The notes: generated by a model from the sequence alone, not told the origin. Positions 1-8,596 are shown, counted from the first letter of the stretch. The stretch: DNA of 48,495 bases from Mycolicibacterium pyrenivorans (GCF_025821625.1 NZ_JACKSH010000166.1:1-48495), one strand, 5' to 3'. Translations and numbers: made by a program.

Positions 1-1936
1 GCCCCAGCGGCGGCCGGCCGGACAGCCGCCTGCGCTCGTCGAGCCGGAGCAGCGACTCGGGCCCGCCGTCCACCCGGGCCATCGCATCGGCGTCGACGAG
101 GTACGGCCCCGAGACCGCCGCCGCGCCGGCCACCTCGAAGATCTCGACGGCGGGATACCGCGGACGAAGCCCGCTGTCGGTGATGAACCCCTCAAGGCTG
201 CCGGGACCGACGGGCTCGCCGAACTGCGCCACCTTCGTCAGACCGGGCGAGCCGTCGATCGTCCGATGGACCAGGATGGGACGCGCCGACCGTGACGTGT
301 CCGGATCCAGGTCGTTGCGCACCACCACATACGAAATGCCCTGTCGGGCAAGGGTATCGGCGAGGCCAGCGGAGGATCGGCCGGCGGCGAACAACCGCTG
401 CACGGAATCGAGCGCGCGGATCGTCTCCGGCGGCGTCAGTGGGATGGAGTCGCGAACCCCCCAGGGGCTGTGGCCCAGGACCTGCAGTGGCTCGTCGTGG
501 CTGTTCCCCCACACCTGAGTGGCGAACGGAGCGCCGGGCACCACCAGCACCCGTCCCGGCGTCGGTGATCCGTCGCCGGCAGGCGTCCCGGTGTTGTTCG
601 CATCCAGCCAGTCCGCGGTGTCGTGCCAGTACTGCGGGATCGCGTCGAACGCACCCGGCGGCGTCAACCGCCCTGTCCAGGCCAGCGACGTGGCTGCGGT
701 CAGGGCGGTCAGCACCACCACGCCCACCGCGACGCGCTTGTCCCTCTCCGGATGGGCGAAGGCGTCGCGCCACACCGTCCGCGGCGCACTACCGGGCAGC
801 GGAACCCGCCCCAGCAGGTGGGCGAGTCCCAGAGCCAACGGCAGCCGCAGCAGCGGGTCCAGCTTGTGCAGGTTGCGCAGCGGGGTGCCGTCCGCGTCGA
901 GGAAAACCTGGACCTGATGCGCGATCGGGGAGCCCAGTCCGCCGCCGTAACCGGCGGCCAACAGCACGATGCCGAGCATCAGGATCGTGATCAACCGGCC
1001 CTTCGCCGGCATCGACGTCATGGCGAGCCCGGCCAGTCCGCCTGCCGCCACCAGCGTCGTCGCCAGCACGGCCACCGTCCCGGTGACCAGCGGCGCGCCC
1101 GCGGTGGCGGTCGGCGCCACGTACGGTGTCCACGCGCCGGTGCCGCGCAGCATCTCGGTCAGTGACATCCACCGCGTGGTGACACCGGAGGACTCGATGA
1201 AATCCAGGAACGGCGGGCTGATCTGGCCCAGATGCACCAACGCGACGACCCACCACGTCACCGCCAGGACCGCGCACAGCAGCCACCACGCGGTGAACCG
1301 CCGCCAGACCGCGGTGGGGCGATGGCACGCAAGCCACACCACCGCACACAGGCAGGCCGTGAGGGTGGCGACGGCGTTGACCGCCCCCATGAGCGCGATG
1401 GCCAACCCCGAGCGCGCCGCCAACACCCGAATGCGCGGGTCGCCCTGCGCCTGAAGTGCCAGGATGACCGGCAGTAGCACCCACGGCGCCAGCATCATCG
1501 GCAGCGTCTCCGAGGAGATCGCGCCGATCGTGGTCAGCACCCGCGGCGACAGCGCGAACGCCGCCGCGCCGATGACCCGTGAGGTGCGGCTGCCGATGTT
1601 GAGCGCCTCGGCCACCCGCAGCACACCCCAGAAACCCACGGTGAGCAGCAGCGCCCACCACACCCGCTGCGTCACCCAGCCGGGAACGCCGAGCAGGTCG
1701 CCGGCCAGGAAGAAGGTGCCGTGCGGGAACAGGTAGCCGTAGGCCTGGTTCTGCGCCTGGCCGAACGGCAGGTCGCTGTTCCACAGGTTGAACGCGCGGG
1801 CCAGGAAGCGCAGCGGGTTCGCGGTGAGATCGAGCTTGGTGTCGGGTGAGATCTGTCCGGGTGACTGGGCGAAGGTCAGGACGAGAGCCGCCGCGAAGGC
1901 CACCCAGAGCCAGCGCCGCGACAGCGGCGCTGTCAC
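1..1936 (-). CDS. aftD: AftD-like arabinofuranosyltransferase, N-terminal part (cut by window edge)
   Basis: Membrane GT-C arabinofuranosyltransferase that adds alpha-arabinofuranose from decaprenyl-phosphoryl-arabinose during arabinogalactan and lipoarabinomannan assembly. About 645 codons are present of a family of roughly 1400 residues; the C-terminal part lies beyond base 1. Translation from GTG at 1936 gives a first hydrophobic segment, then FAQSPGQISPDTKLDL and NLWNSDLPFGQAQNQ, which I recognise as the AftD N-terminus, and near the window edge MARVDGGPESLLRLDERRR. The frame stays open for the whole 1.9 kb. The start lies one base after the stop of the DUF2613 gene, so the two are probably co-transcribed. 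The many overlapping open frames here are shadows caused by high GC. Confidence 0.9.
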   Translation of the reverse strand, partial: MTAPLSRRWLWVAFAAALVLTFAQSPGQISPDTKLDLTANPLRFLARAFNLWNSDLPFGQAQNQAYGYLFPHGTFFLAGDLLGVPGWVTQRVWWALLLTVGFWGVLRVAEALNIGSRTSRVIGAAAFALSPRVLTTIGAISSETLPMMLAPWVLLPVILALQAQGDPRIRVLAARSGLAIALMGAVNAVATLTACLCAVVWLACHRPTAVWRRFTAWWLLCAVLAVTWWVVALVHLGQISPPFLDFIESSGVTTRWMSLTEMLRGTGAWTPYVAPTATAGAPLVTGTVAVLATTLVAAGGLAGLAMTSMPAKGRLITILMLGIVLLAAGYGGGLGSPIAHQVQVFLDADGTPLRNLHKLDPLLRLPLALGLAHLLGRVPLPGSAPRTVWRDAFAHPERDKRVAVGVVVLTALTAATSLAWTGRLTPPGAFDAIPQYWHDTADWLDANNTGTPAGDGSPTPGRVLVVPGAPFATQVWGNSHDEPLQVLGHSPWGVRDSIPLTPPETIRALDSVQRLFAAGRSSAGLADTLARQGISYVVVRNDLDPDTSRSARPILVHRTIDGSPGLTKVAQFGEPVGPGSLEGFITDSGLRPRYPAVEIFEVAGAAAVSGPYLVDADAMARVDGGPESLLRLDERRRLSGRPPLG

Positions 1937-1937
1937 G

Positions 1938-2111
1938 TCAGCTTCTGTCGCCGTACTCGACCCTGTTGAGGACTGACGACGCCGGATCGCCCGCTTGCAG
2001 CGGAGGCTTGGTGTCCTGCTGCACCATCAGCGTCACCCCGAACACGGCAGCCGCGCCCAGCAGCAGGCCGACGACGATGCTGGCTGCGGCGGGCACGAGA
2101 AACCGATCCAT
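1938..2111 (-). CDS. DUF2613-type small membrane protein (Rv0236A-like)
   Basis: A 57-residue protein beginning MDRFLVPAAASIVVG with one strong hydrophobic segment (about residues 7-30) and a short polar tail ending LNRVEYGDRS. It looks like the conserved mycobacterial Rv0236A family, of unknown function, which sits directly upstream of aftD. ATG at 2111 is preferred over an in-frame TTG at 2120 because it gives the length I remember for the family. The N-terminal segment could be a signal peptide or a single-pass anchor. Its stop is one base before the aftD GTG, so the genes are likely translationally coupled; a helper role for AftD is only an inference from position. Confidence 0.8.
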   Translation of the reverse strand: MDRFLVPAAASIVVGLLLGAAAVFGVTLMVQQDTKPPLQAGDPASSVLNRVEYGDRS

Positions 2112-2136
2112 GGGCCTCAAACTAGCACGCGGCCCG

Positions 2137-2631
2137 TCACGGCTCCGGAGGCACGATCAGCACCGGGCGCCGTCCCCGGCGCAGCACGTGGTCGGCCACG
2201 CTGGACTGGATCAGGGACCTCAACCCCGTGGTCGCGCGGGTGCCGGTGACGATCAGATCGGCGTCCAGCTCGTCGGCGGTGTCGATGATCGTGCCCCACA
2301 CGGTGTAGGTCTGCGCGAGGCACAGCGGCTCGGCGGGCAGCCCGGTCGCCAGCGCCAGTTCGAGGCCCTCGTCGTTGATGCGCTGCGCCTCGGCGAGCGC
2401 GATGTCGACCTCGTCGGTGTCCGGCGGATCGGGAGGGCCGTCGAGGTCGTAGGACACCGGGTCGGTGCCCCGGTCCAGCGGGGACCACACGGTCAGGACC
2501 ACGGCGCGGTCGGCGGTGAGGAACCGGCTCGCGTAGTGGACGGCGCGGCGCGCGGTGGGTGAGCCGTCGAACGCGATGACGATGACGGTCTTCTTCTCGC
2601 CGGCCGTCCGACCGGCTTCCGCGCTCGACAT
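2137..2631 (-). CDS. Universal stress protein (UspA family)
   Basis: A 164-residue single-domain Usp. The N-terminus TVIVIAFDGSPTARRAVHYA matches the first beta strand and helix of the fold with the conserved Asp, and the C-terminal ADLIVTGTRATTGLRSLI followed by RPVLIVP is the nucleotide-binding end. The usual G-2X-G-9X-G(S/T) signature is degenerate: the last Gly is Ser (QSSVAD), so ATP binding may be weak or absent. ATG at 2631 follows a GAGGAGAAGG purine stretch; GTG at 2634 is also possible. It lies upstream of the DUF2613-aftD pair on the same strand. Role inferred: stress or redox-linked signalling; the partner is unknown. Confidence 0.85.
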   Translation of the reverse strand: MSSAEAGRTAGEKKTVIVIAFDGSPTARRAVHYASRFLTADRAVVLTVWSPLDRGTDPVSYDLDGPPDPPDTDEVDIALAEAQRINDEGLELALATGLPAEPLCLAQTYTVWGTIIDTADELDADLIVTGTRATTGLRSLIQSSVADHVLRRGRRPVLIVPPEP

Positions 2632-2816
2632 CACCTTCTCCTCTTCGGCCCCGAAACCGCTCAGTGCCCTTCAGACCACCTTATTGGGTGTGGCCGTCGT
2701 GCCGGCCGGTTCCGGCACCCGGCGCCGACCCTCCGAGAGGGGGTTGACCTGGTATGCAGCCGGCCCGGTCACCAGGGCGTGGAGACCGACAGCCGTTGCC
2801 GTTAGTGTCGGGACGT

Positions 2817-4019
2817 ATGTTCGCGCTCCGAAGTCGCTGGAAAGTCCCGGGTGCCCTGCTGGTGGTGATGGCCTCGGCCTCGCTCGCGCTGGGATGCACC
2901 TCGACCACCGAACAACCCGAAGCGTCTGCCTCCCGGCTGACCATGGCCGCAGGTCCGGTGCCCAATTTCGCGCCACCGGCTGCCCCGGCCCCCGCACCGG
3001 CAGCTCCTGTCTGCGGTGATCCGGCCGCGATGTCGACCCGCGACAAGCTCGCGCAGCTGCTCATGGTCGGGGTCACCGGTGCGGCGGACGCCCGCGCGGT
3101 CATCGACACCCAGCACGTGGGCGGCATCATGATCGGCAGCTGGACGGACCTGTCGATGCTCTCGGACGGCTCCCTGACGGACATCGCCGCCTCGGCGGGC
3201 CCGCTGTCGCTGGCCGTCAGCGTCGACGAGGAGGGTGGCCGCGTCTCGCGGCTGTCGAGTGTGATCGGTTCGCAGCCCGCGCCCCGGGCGCTGGCGCAGA
3301 CCAGTACCCCCGAAGACGTCTACGCCATCGCGCTCGACCGCGGCCGCCAGATGCGCAGCCTGGGGATCACCATCGACTTCGCGCCCGTCGTCGACGTCAC
3401 CGACGCGCCGAACAGCACCGTCATCGGTGACCGGTCGTTCGGTTCGGATCCCACCAAGGTCACCGACTACGCGGGCGCGTACGCACGCGGCCTGCGCGAC
3501 GCCGGAGTGCTGCCCGTGCTCAAGCACTTCCCCGGGCATGGCTACGCGTCGGGAGATTCGCATGAGGGCGGCGTGGTCACCCCGCCGCTGGCCGAGCTCC
3601 AGGCCAACGATCTGGTGCCCTACCGGACGCTGACGGCCGCGGCCCCGGTCGGCGTGATGGTCGGCCACATGCAGGTGCCCGGGCTGACGGGGAGCGAACC
3701 GGCCAGCCTGAGCCCCGCGGCCTACGCGCTGCTGCGTTCCGGCGACTACGGCGGTCCGCCGTTCAACGGGCCTGTGTTCACCGACGACCTGTCCAGCATG
3801 CGGGCCATCACCGACCGCTTCGGGGTCGCCGACGCGGTGCTGCGTTCGCTGCAGGCCGGCGCCGACGTCGCGTTGTGGGTCACCACCGGCGAGGTGCCCG
3901 CGGTGCTCGACCGGCTGGAGAAGGCGGTGGCGGCCGGCGAGCTGACGATGTCGGGTGTGGACGCCGCCGTCAACCGGATCGCCGCCGTCAAGGGTCCGTC
4001 ACCGAACTGCGGGGGCTGA
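2817..4019 (+). CDS. lpqI: LpqI-like lipoprotein beta-N-acetylglucosaminidase (GH3)
   Basis: A 400-residue secreted lipoprotein. ATG at 2817 gives a signal peptide ending in the lipobox LALGC (lipidated Cys near residue 26), then a Pro/Ala-rich linker and a single GH3 TIM barrel. KHFPGHGYASGDSHEG is the NagZ-type general-acid loop with its Asp-His dyad, and VFTDDLSSM holds the nucleophilic Asp. GH3 NagZ enzymes cleave N-acetylglucosamine from muropeptides; the M. tuberculosis homologue LpqI has been linked to peptidoglycan recycling. Length is close to the family norm. A possible -10 (TAGTGT, 2803-2808) lies 8 nt before the ATG, which would make the message nearly leaderless. Confidence 0.9.
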   Translation: MFALRSRWKVPGALLVVMASASLALGCTSTTEQPEASASRLTMAAGPVPNFAPPAAPAPAPAAPVCGDPAAMSTRDKLAQLLMVGVTGAADARAVIDTQHVGGIMIGSWTDLSMLSDGSLTDIAASAGPLSLAVSVDEEGGRVSRLSSVIGSQPAPRALAQTSTPEDVYAIALDRGRQMRSLGITIDFAPVVDVTDAPNSTVIGDRSFGSDPTKVTDYAGAYARGLRDAGVLPVLKHFPGHGYASGDSHEGGVVTPPLAELQANDLVPYRTLTAAAPVGVMVGHMQVPGLTGSEPASLSPAAYALLRSGDYGGPPFNGPVFTDDLSSMRAITDRFGVADAVLRSLQAGADVALWVTTGEVPAVLDRLEKAVAAGELTMSGVDAAVNRIAAVKGPSPNCGG

Positions 4020-4034
4020 TCGGCCGACCATTGC

Positions 4035-4048
4035 TTACCCTGGGGTGA
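4035..4048. promoter_or_regulatory. Candidate TetR operator TTAC-N6-GTGA
   Basis: TTACCCTGGGGTGA lies 34 bp before the tetR ATG and is a near-perfect dyad (one mismatch) related to the sites before fadA2/fabG4 and fadE5. It would allow autoregulation. Confidence 0.45.
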
Positions 4049-4081
4049 ACTCCACGGATATCGGCAGGGAAGGCTCGGCTC

Positions 4082-4714
4082 ATGGCAGGTGGCACCAAGC
4101 GGTTACCGCGTGCCGTCCGTGAGCAGCAGATGCTCGACGCGGCGGTGCAGATCTTCTCGGTCAACGGCTACCACGAGACGTCCATGGACGCGATCGCCGC
4201 CGAGGCACAGATCAGCAAGCCGATGCTCTACCTGTACTACGGGTCGAAGGAGGAGTTGTTCGGCGCCTGCCTGGACAGGGAGCTGAGCCGCTTCGTCGAC
4301 GCGGTACGCACCAACATCGACTTCGACGACGCACCCAAGGAGTTGTTGCGCAGTGCCGTGCTGTCGTTCCTGAAGTACATCGACACCAACCGCTCGTCGT
4401 GGATGGTGCTGTACACCCAGGCGACGAGCTCGCAGCGCTTCGCCCACACGGTGCGTGAGGGCCGTGAGCGCATCATCGAACTCGTCGGCCGCCTGCTGCG
4501 GTCCGGCACCCGGCACCCCGAACCCGACGCCGACTTCGACATGATGGCCGTCGCCCTGGTCGGCGCGGGCGAGGCGGTGGCGTCCCGGGTCAGCACCGGC
4601 GACGCCGACGCCGACGAAGCCGCGGAACTGCTCATCAACCTGTTCTGGCGGGGCTTGAAGGGCAAGCCTTCCGACGCGACCCCGGCGGACGCCGCGACGG
4701 TCGTGGCGAACTAG
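4082..4714 (+). CDS. TetR-family transcriptional regulator (Rv0238-like)
   Basis: A 210-residue TetR regulator. Residues about 12-58 form the DNA-binding domain (MLDAAVQIFSVNGYHETSMD, then ISKPMLYLYYGSKEELF, the recognition helix). The rest is an all-helical ligand domain. It lies between lpqI and the convergent htdX-fabG4 operon, the same order as Rv0238 in M. tuberculosis. The ATG at 4082 follows an AGGGAAGG ribosome-binding site. A dyad TTAC-N6-GTGA lies just upstream, and the related TTAC-N6-GTAA occurs at the fabG4/fadA2 and fadE5 promoters, so an acyl-CoA-responsive repressor of these genes is a reasonable guess, not shown. Confidence 0.9.
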   Translation: MAGGTKRLPRAVREQQMLDAAVQIFSVNGYHETSMDAIAAEAQISKPMLYLYYGSKEELFGACLDRELSRFVDAVRTNIDFDDAPKELLRSAVLSFLKYIDTNRSSWMVLYTQATSSQRFAHTVREGRERIIELVGRLLRSGTRHPEPDADFDMMAVALVGAGEAVASRVSTGDADADEAAELLINLFWRGLKGKPSDATPADAATVVAN

Positions 4715-4726
4715 GGGCGGCCGGTG

Positions 4727-5578
4727 TCAGGCCGGCGTCACGGTCGCGGTCAGGTGCGGATGCCCCTTGGTCAGGTGCCGCAGCGTCAACTCCCACGCAT
4801 CGCCGCGACGGTCGACGTAGAGGCCGGCGCGGGCGGGCAGCACCACGGGTTTGGCGAACCGCACCGAATACTTGACTGCATCCGGTAGCTGACCCTCGAT
4901 GTTGGCCAGAACCGCTGCGGCGCTGTACATCCCGTGTGCGATGACGGTGGGGAACCCGAACAGCTTGGCGGCGATCGCGTTCGTGTGTATCGGGTTGTGG
5001 TCGCCACCGATGGAGGCGTAGTGGCGGATCTGCCCCGCCGTGACGTGCAGCACCGCGTTGGGCGGGCCCAGCTTAGGCTGTTTCTGTGGCGGCGGTTTGG
5101 GCTCGTCGGACAGGCTGGTCCGCTGTTGATGAAGGAACGTCGTCACCTGGTGCCATGCGGTGTCGTTGCCGATGTTGACGTCGGTGACGATGTCGACCAG
5201 CAGGCCCTTGCGGTGCTCCCGCAGATTCTCGGCGTGCACGGCCACCGCGACGGTGTCGGTGACCGAGATGGGCCGGTACTGGGTGATGTGGTTCTCCAGA
5301 TGAACCGAACCCATTGCGGCGAAGGGGAAGTCGAACCCGGTCACCAGGTTCATCACCGTCGGGAAGGTCAGTGCGAATGGATAGGTCAGCGGCACCGTGT
5401 CGCCGAACCGCAGGCCGGTCACGTGGGCGTACGCGGCGACGTTGGCGGGATCGATGCTCAACTCGTCGACGCGCAGCGCGCGGTCGGGCAGCGTGTCGCC
5501 GCGCCGCACGATCGGCAACGCACCCGCCGCCGCCCGCAGCAGGTTCTTCAGGCCCGAAGGCTGTTCGTTCTCGCCCAT
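4727..5578 (-). CDS. htdX: 3-hydroxyacyl-thioester dehydratase HtdX-like
   Basis: A 283-residue double-hot-dog dehydratase/hydratase converting 3-hydroxyacyl thioesters to trans-2-enoyl thioesters. The C-terminal hot dog carries the hydratase 2 motif (YASIGGDHNPIHTN then FGFPTVIAHGM) with the catalytic Asp/His pair at about residues 197-202. The N-terminal hot dog (residues about 40-150) lacks it. Length equals that of Rv0241c within a few residues. It follows fabG4 by 2 nt on the same strand, forming an operon that joins a dehydratase with a ketoacyl reductase. It converges with tetR, only 12 bp apart. Confidence 0.9.
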   Translation of the reverse strand: MGENEQPSGLKNLLRAAAGALPIVRRGDTLPDRALRVDELSIDPANVAAYAHVTGLRFGDTVPLTYPFALTFPTVMNLVTGFDFPFAAMGSVHLENHITQYRPISVTDTVAVAVHAENLREHRKGLLVDIVTDVNIGNDTAWHQVTTFLHQQRTSLSDEPKPPPQKQPKLGPPNAVLHVTAGQIRHYASIGGDHNPIHTNAIAAKLFGFPTVIAHGMYSAAAVLANIEGQLPDAVKYSVRFAKPVVLPARAGLYVDRRGDAWELTLRHLTKGHPHLTATVTPA

Positions 5579-5580
5579 GC

Positions 5581-6933
5581 CTACGCGCCCAGCATGGCCT
5601 GGCCGCAGACCCGGATCGTGTTGCCGCTGACGGCGTTCGACGCGGGGCTGGCGAAGTAGGCGATCGCCTCGGCGACGTCCACCGGCTGGCCGCCCTGGAA
5701 CAGGGAGTTCAGCCGTCTGCCGACCTCGCGGGTCGCCAGCGGGATCGCGTCGGTCATCTTGGTCTCGATGAACCCCGGCGCGATCGCGTTGATCGTGATG
5801 TTCTTCGCGGCGAACTGCGGCGCCAGCGCGTCGGTCAGGCCGATCATGCCGGCCTTGGTGGCGGCGTAGTTGGTCTGCCCGCGGTTGCCCGCGATGCCGG
5901 CCATCGACGACAGCCCGACGATCCGGCCGCCGTCGCCGATCGTCCCGTTGCCGACCAGGCCCTCCGCAAGCCGAAGGGGCGCAAGCAGATTGACCGCGAC
6001 CACGGAGTCCCAGCGGCCCTCGTCCATGTTGGCCAGCAGCTTGTCCCGCGTGATGCCCGCGTTGTTGACGAGGATGTCGAGCCTGCCGTCGTAGTGCTGC
6101 TTCACGTGCTCGGTGATGCGGTCCACCGCGTCGGCCGCGGTCACGTCCAGCGTCAGCGCCGTGCCACCCACCTTCGTCGCGGTCTCGGCGAGCGCGTCCG
6201 CCGACTGTTCGACGTCCACCGCGATCACCTTCGCACCGTCACGGGCGAACACCTCGGCGATCGTCGCGCCGATCCCGCGGGCCGCGCCGGTGACCACCGC
6301 GACCAAGCCGTCGAGCGGCTTGTCCCAGTCGGCAGGCGGGGTCGAGTCGGCGGCGCCGACCCGGAACACCTGGCCGTCGACGTAGGCCGACTTCGCGGAC
6401 AGGATGAAACGCAGCGTCGACTCCAGGCCGGTCGCGGCGGGCTTGGCGTCCGGCGAGAGGTAGACCAGTGCGGCGGTGGAGCCGTTGCGCAACTCCTTGG
6501 CCAGCGAGCGCGTGAACCCCTCGAGTGCACGCTGCGCGGTGCGCTCGTGCACGCTGCCGGTGTCCTCCGGGGTGGTGCCGATGACGACGACGCGGCCCGA
6601 GTGGCCGAGGTTGCGCAGCAGCGGCGTGAAGAACTCGAACAGGCCCTTGAGGCCTTCGGGCTCGGTGATGCCGGTGGCGTCGAACACCAGCCCGCCGAAC
6701 GAGTCGGCCCAGCGACCCCCGAGGTTGTTGGCGACGACGTCGTAGTCGTCGGCGAGCGCGGCCCGAAGCGGCTCCACCACCCGGCCCTCGCCGCCGATCA
6801 GCAGGGAACCGGCCAGCGGCGGCTGGCCCGGCTTGTAGCGCCGCAGCGGTTCGGGCTGCGGGACGCCGAGCTGTTTGGCCAGGAACCCTCCTGGCCCTGA
6901 GTTGACGACTGTGGAGAGCAGATCGGAAGCCAC
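5581..6933 (-). CDS. fabG4: 3-oxoacyl-thioester reductase FabG4
   Basis: A 450-residue high-molecular-weight FabG. An N-terminal flavodoxin-like half (residues about 1-200) precedes a classical SDR half: VAVVTGAARGIGATIAEVFA (cofactor loop), NNAG, and catalytic SSMAG...YAATKAG. The family reduces 3-oxoacyl thioesters, with NADH as the reported cofactor for M. tuberculosis FabG4. GTG at 6933 (VASDLLSTVVNSGPGGFLA) matches the known N-terminus and has an AAAGG site 8 nt upstream; the same frame is open to 7365 but that extension overlaps fadA2 and is not conserved-looking. It is divergent from fadA2 across a 159-bp region with a dyad operator, and followed by htdX. Confidence 0.92.
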   Translation of the reverse strand: MASDLLSTVVNSGPGGFLAKQLGVPQPEPLRRYKPGQPPLAGSLLIGGEGRVVEPLRAALADDYDVVANNLGGRWADSFGGLVFDATGITEPEGLKGLFEFFTPLLRNLGHSGRVVVIGTTPEDTGSVHERTAQRALEGFTRSLAKELRNGSTAALVYLSPDAKPAATGLESTLRFILSAKSAYVDGQVFRVGAADSTPPADWDKPLDGLVAVVTGAARGIGATIAEVFARDGAKVIAVDVEQSADALAETATKVGGTALTLDVTAADAVDRITEHVKQHYDGRLDILVNNAGITRDKLLANMDEGRWDSVVAVNLLAPLRLAEGLVGNGTIGDGGRIVGLSSMAGIAGNRGQTNYAATKAGMIGLTDALAPQFAAKNITINAIAPGFIETKMTDAIPLATREVGRRLNSLFQGGQPVDVAEAIAYFASPASNAVSGNTIRVCGQAMLGA

Positions 6934-7017
6934 GGTGCTGCCTTTCGAGAGATCTTGGGTACATCGAGTCGGGGGACGGGTACCCAGCCCGGGACCCACT
7001 GTCGTGTCGATCACGAA

Positions 7018-7033
7018 CTTACTCCAGAGTAAG
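7018..7033. promoter_or_regulatory. Operator dyad in the fabG4-fadA2 divergent promoter
   Basis: CTTACTC-CA-GAGTAAG is a perfect 7-2-7 inverted repeat whose core is TTAC-N6-GTAA. It covers the expected -35 region of the fadA2 promoter and lies between divergent fatty-acid genes. Related sites are at 13702-13715, 13728-13741 and 4035-4048. The size and symmetry fit a TetR-type repressor. Confidence 0.65.
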
Positions 7034-7042
7034 AACGGTGGG

Positions 7043-7048
7043 TAGTAT
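7043..7048 (+). promoter_or_regulatory. Likely -10 box of fadA2
   Basis: TAGTAT lies 10 bp downstream of the operator dyad and 45 bp before the fadA2 GTG. Only the hexamer, its place and the overlap of the dyad with the -35 region support it. Confidence 0.5.
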
Positions 7049-7092
7049 GACCCTCGACACCCCAATGATCCTCGCGACGCCGGGAGGCACAC

Positions 7093-8406
7093 GTGGCCGA
7101 TGACAAAAAAACCCGCCGGGTAGCCATTCTCGGAGGCAACCGGATACCGTTCGCCCGCGCCGACGGCGCCTACGCGAACGCCTCCAACCAGGACATGTTC
7201 ACCGCCGTGCTCGACGGACTCGTCGACCGGTTCGGCCTCGAAGGCGAGAGGCTCGGTGCGGTCATCGGCGGCGCGGTGCTCAAGCACAGCCGTGATTTCA
7301 ATCTGATGCGCGAGTGCGTGCTGGGCAGCGCGCTGTCGTCCTACACCCCGGCGTTCGACCTGCAACAGGCGTGCGGCACCGGCCTGCAGGCGGCCATCGC
7401 CGCCGCCGACGGCATCGCGCTGGGCCGCTACGAGGTGGCCGCGGCCGGCGGTGTGGACACCGCCTCCGATCCACCGATCGCTTTCGGGGACAAGTTTCGC
7501 CGGACACTGCTGGGATTACGGCGCGCCGAGTCCAACCTGGACCGCCTCAAGCTGGCCGGCAAGCTGCCCGCGTCCCTCGGGGTGGAGATCCCGGTCAACA
7601 GCGAGCCGCGCACCGGTATGTCGATGGGTGAGCACGCCGCCGTCACCGCCAAGGAGATGGGCGTCAAACGCGTCGACCAGGACGAACTCGCCGCGGCCAG
7701 CCACAACAACATGGCCGCGGCCTACGACCGCGGCTTCTTCGACGACCTGGTCACCCCGTTTCTCGGGCTCTACCGCGACAACAACATGCGCGCCGACTCC
7801 TCACCGGATAAGCTCGCCAAGCTCAAGCCGGTGTTCGGGGTGCGCAGCGGCGACGCGACGATGACGGCGGGCAACTCGACGCCGCTGACCGACGGCGCGT
7901 CGGTGGCGCTGCTGTCCAGTGAGGAGTGGGCGGCGTCGCACTCGATCCCGGTGCTGGCCTACTTCGTCGACGGCGAGACCGCGGCGGTGGACTACGTCAA
8001 CGGCCCCGACGGCCTGCTGATGGCGCCGACGTACGCGGTGCCGCGCCTGCTGGCCCGCAACGGCCTGACGTTGCAGGATTTCGACTACTACGAGATCCAC
8101 GAGGCCTTCGCCTCTGTCGTGCTGGCCACCCTGGCGGCATGGGAGTCCGAGCAGTACTGCAAGGAGCGTCTCGGGCTGGACGGGGCGCTCGGCGCCATCG
8201 ACCGATCCAAGCTCAACGTCAACGGGTCGTCGCTGGCCGCGGGGCACCCGTTCGCGGCGACCGGCGGCCGGATCCTGGCCCAGCTGGCCAAGCAACTCGC
8301 GGAGAAGAAGGCTTCGACGTCCGGCGACCAGGCCCGCCCGGTCCGCGGCCTGATCTCGGTCTGCGCCGCAGGTGGGCAGGGTGTGACGGCCATCCTCGAG
8401 GCCTGA
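7093..8406 (+). CDS. fadA2: Acetyl-CoA acyltransferase (thiolase) FadA2
   Basis: A 437-residue thiolase (beta-ketoacyl-CoA + CoA giving acetyl-CoA and a shortened acyl-CoA, or the reverse). Nucleophilic Cys lies in DLQQACGTGLQA (about residue 94), the second triad element in NVNGSSLAAGHPFAATGGR, and the general-base Cys in SVCAAGGQG near the C-terminus. GTG at 7093 (MADDKKTRRVAIL) follows GGGAGG with good spacing. It is read away from fabG4-htdX, and a strong hairpin with a T-tract follows about 120 bp after the stop. Together with HtdX, FabG4 and FadE5 it makes an almost complete beta-oxidation or reversal set. Confidence 0.92.
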   Translation: MADDKKTRRVAILGGNRIPFARADGAYANASNQDMFTAVLDGLVDRFGLEGERLGAVIGGAVLKHSRDFNLMRECVLGSALSSYTPAFDLQQACGTGLQAAIAAADGIALGRYEVAAAGGVDTASDPPIAFGDKFRRTLLGLRRAESNLDRLKLAGKLPASLGVEIPVNSEPRTGMSMGEHAAVTAKEMGVKRVDQDELAAASHNNMAAAYDRGFFDDLVTPFLGLYRDNNMRADSSPDKLAKLKPVFGVRSGDATMTAGNSTPLTDGASVALLSSEEWAASHSIPVLAYFVDGETAAVDYVNGPDGLLMAPTYAVPRLLARNGLTLQDFDYYEIHEAFASVVLATLAAWESEQYCKERLGLDGALGAIDRSKLNVNGSSLAAGHPFAATGGRILAQLAKQLAEKKASTSGDQARPVRGLISVCAAGGQGVTAILEA

Positions 8407-8524
8407 GCCGGGGCCGCGACCCGATAGGCCGAAATCTGTGGGCAGTCGGACGAGAACAGCGTCGAAAAAAGATTTTGGAAAGCGTGTAACGCCGGCAGTT
8501 GAGGCGTCGATACATGGGATAGCT

Positions 8525-8564
8525 CCGTGTTGCCGTCTGACCCCCCGACCCGACGGCAACACGG
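8525..8564 (+). terminator. Hairpin terminator after fadA2
   Basis: Perfect 13-bp stem (CCGTGTTGCCGTC pairing with its complement at 8552-8564) with a 14-nt loop, followed within 10 bases by CTTTT. It separates fadA2 from the next gene. The T-tract is short, as usual in mycobacteria. Confidence 0.6.
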
Positions 8565-8584
8565 GGCACTAACTTTTCCGGGGC

Positions 8585-8590
8585 TACATT
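8585..8590 (+). promoter_or_regulatory. -10 box for a leaderless message
   Basis: TACATT ends 6 bp before the ATG at 8597 and there is no ribosome-binding site, the layout of a leaderless mycobacterial mRNA. Confidence 0.55.
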
Positions 8591-8596
8591 CAGCAC

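Noticed and set aside
789..1784. 331-residue open frame on the minus strand, rich in Arg, Ala and Gly
   Set aside because: It overlaps the aftD frame on the same strand, which gives recognisable AftD sequence from 1936 to base 2; the other frame is a high-GC shadow.
6934..7365. N-terminal extension of the fabG4 frame
   Set aside because: It overlaps the fadA2 start and both promoters, and lacks family similarity; GTG 6933 has a binding site and the known N-terminus.
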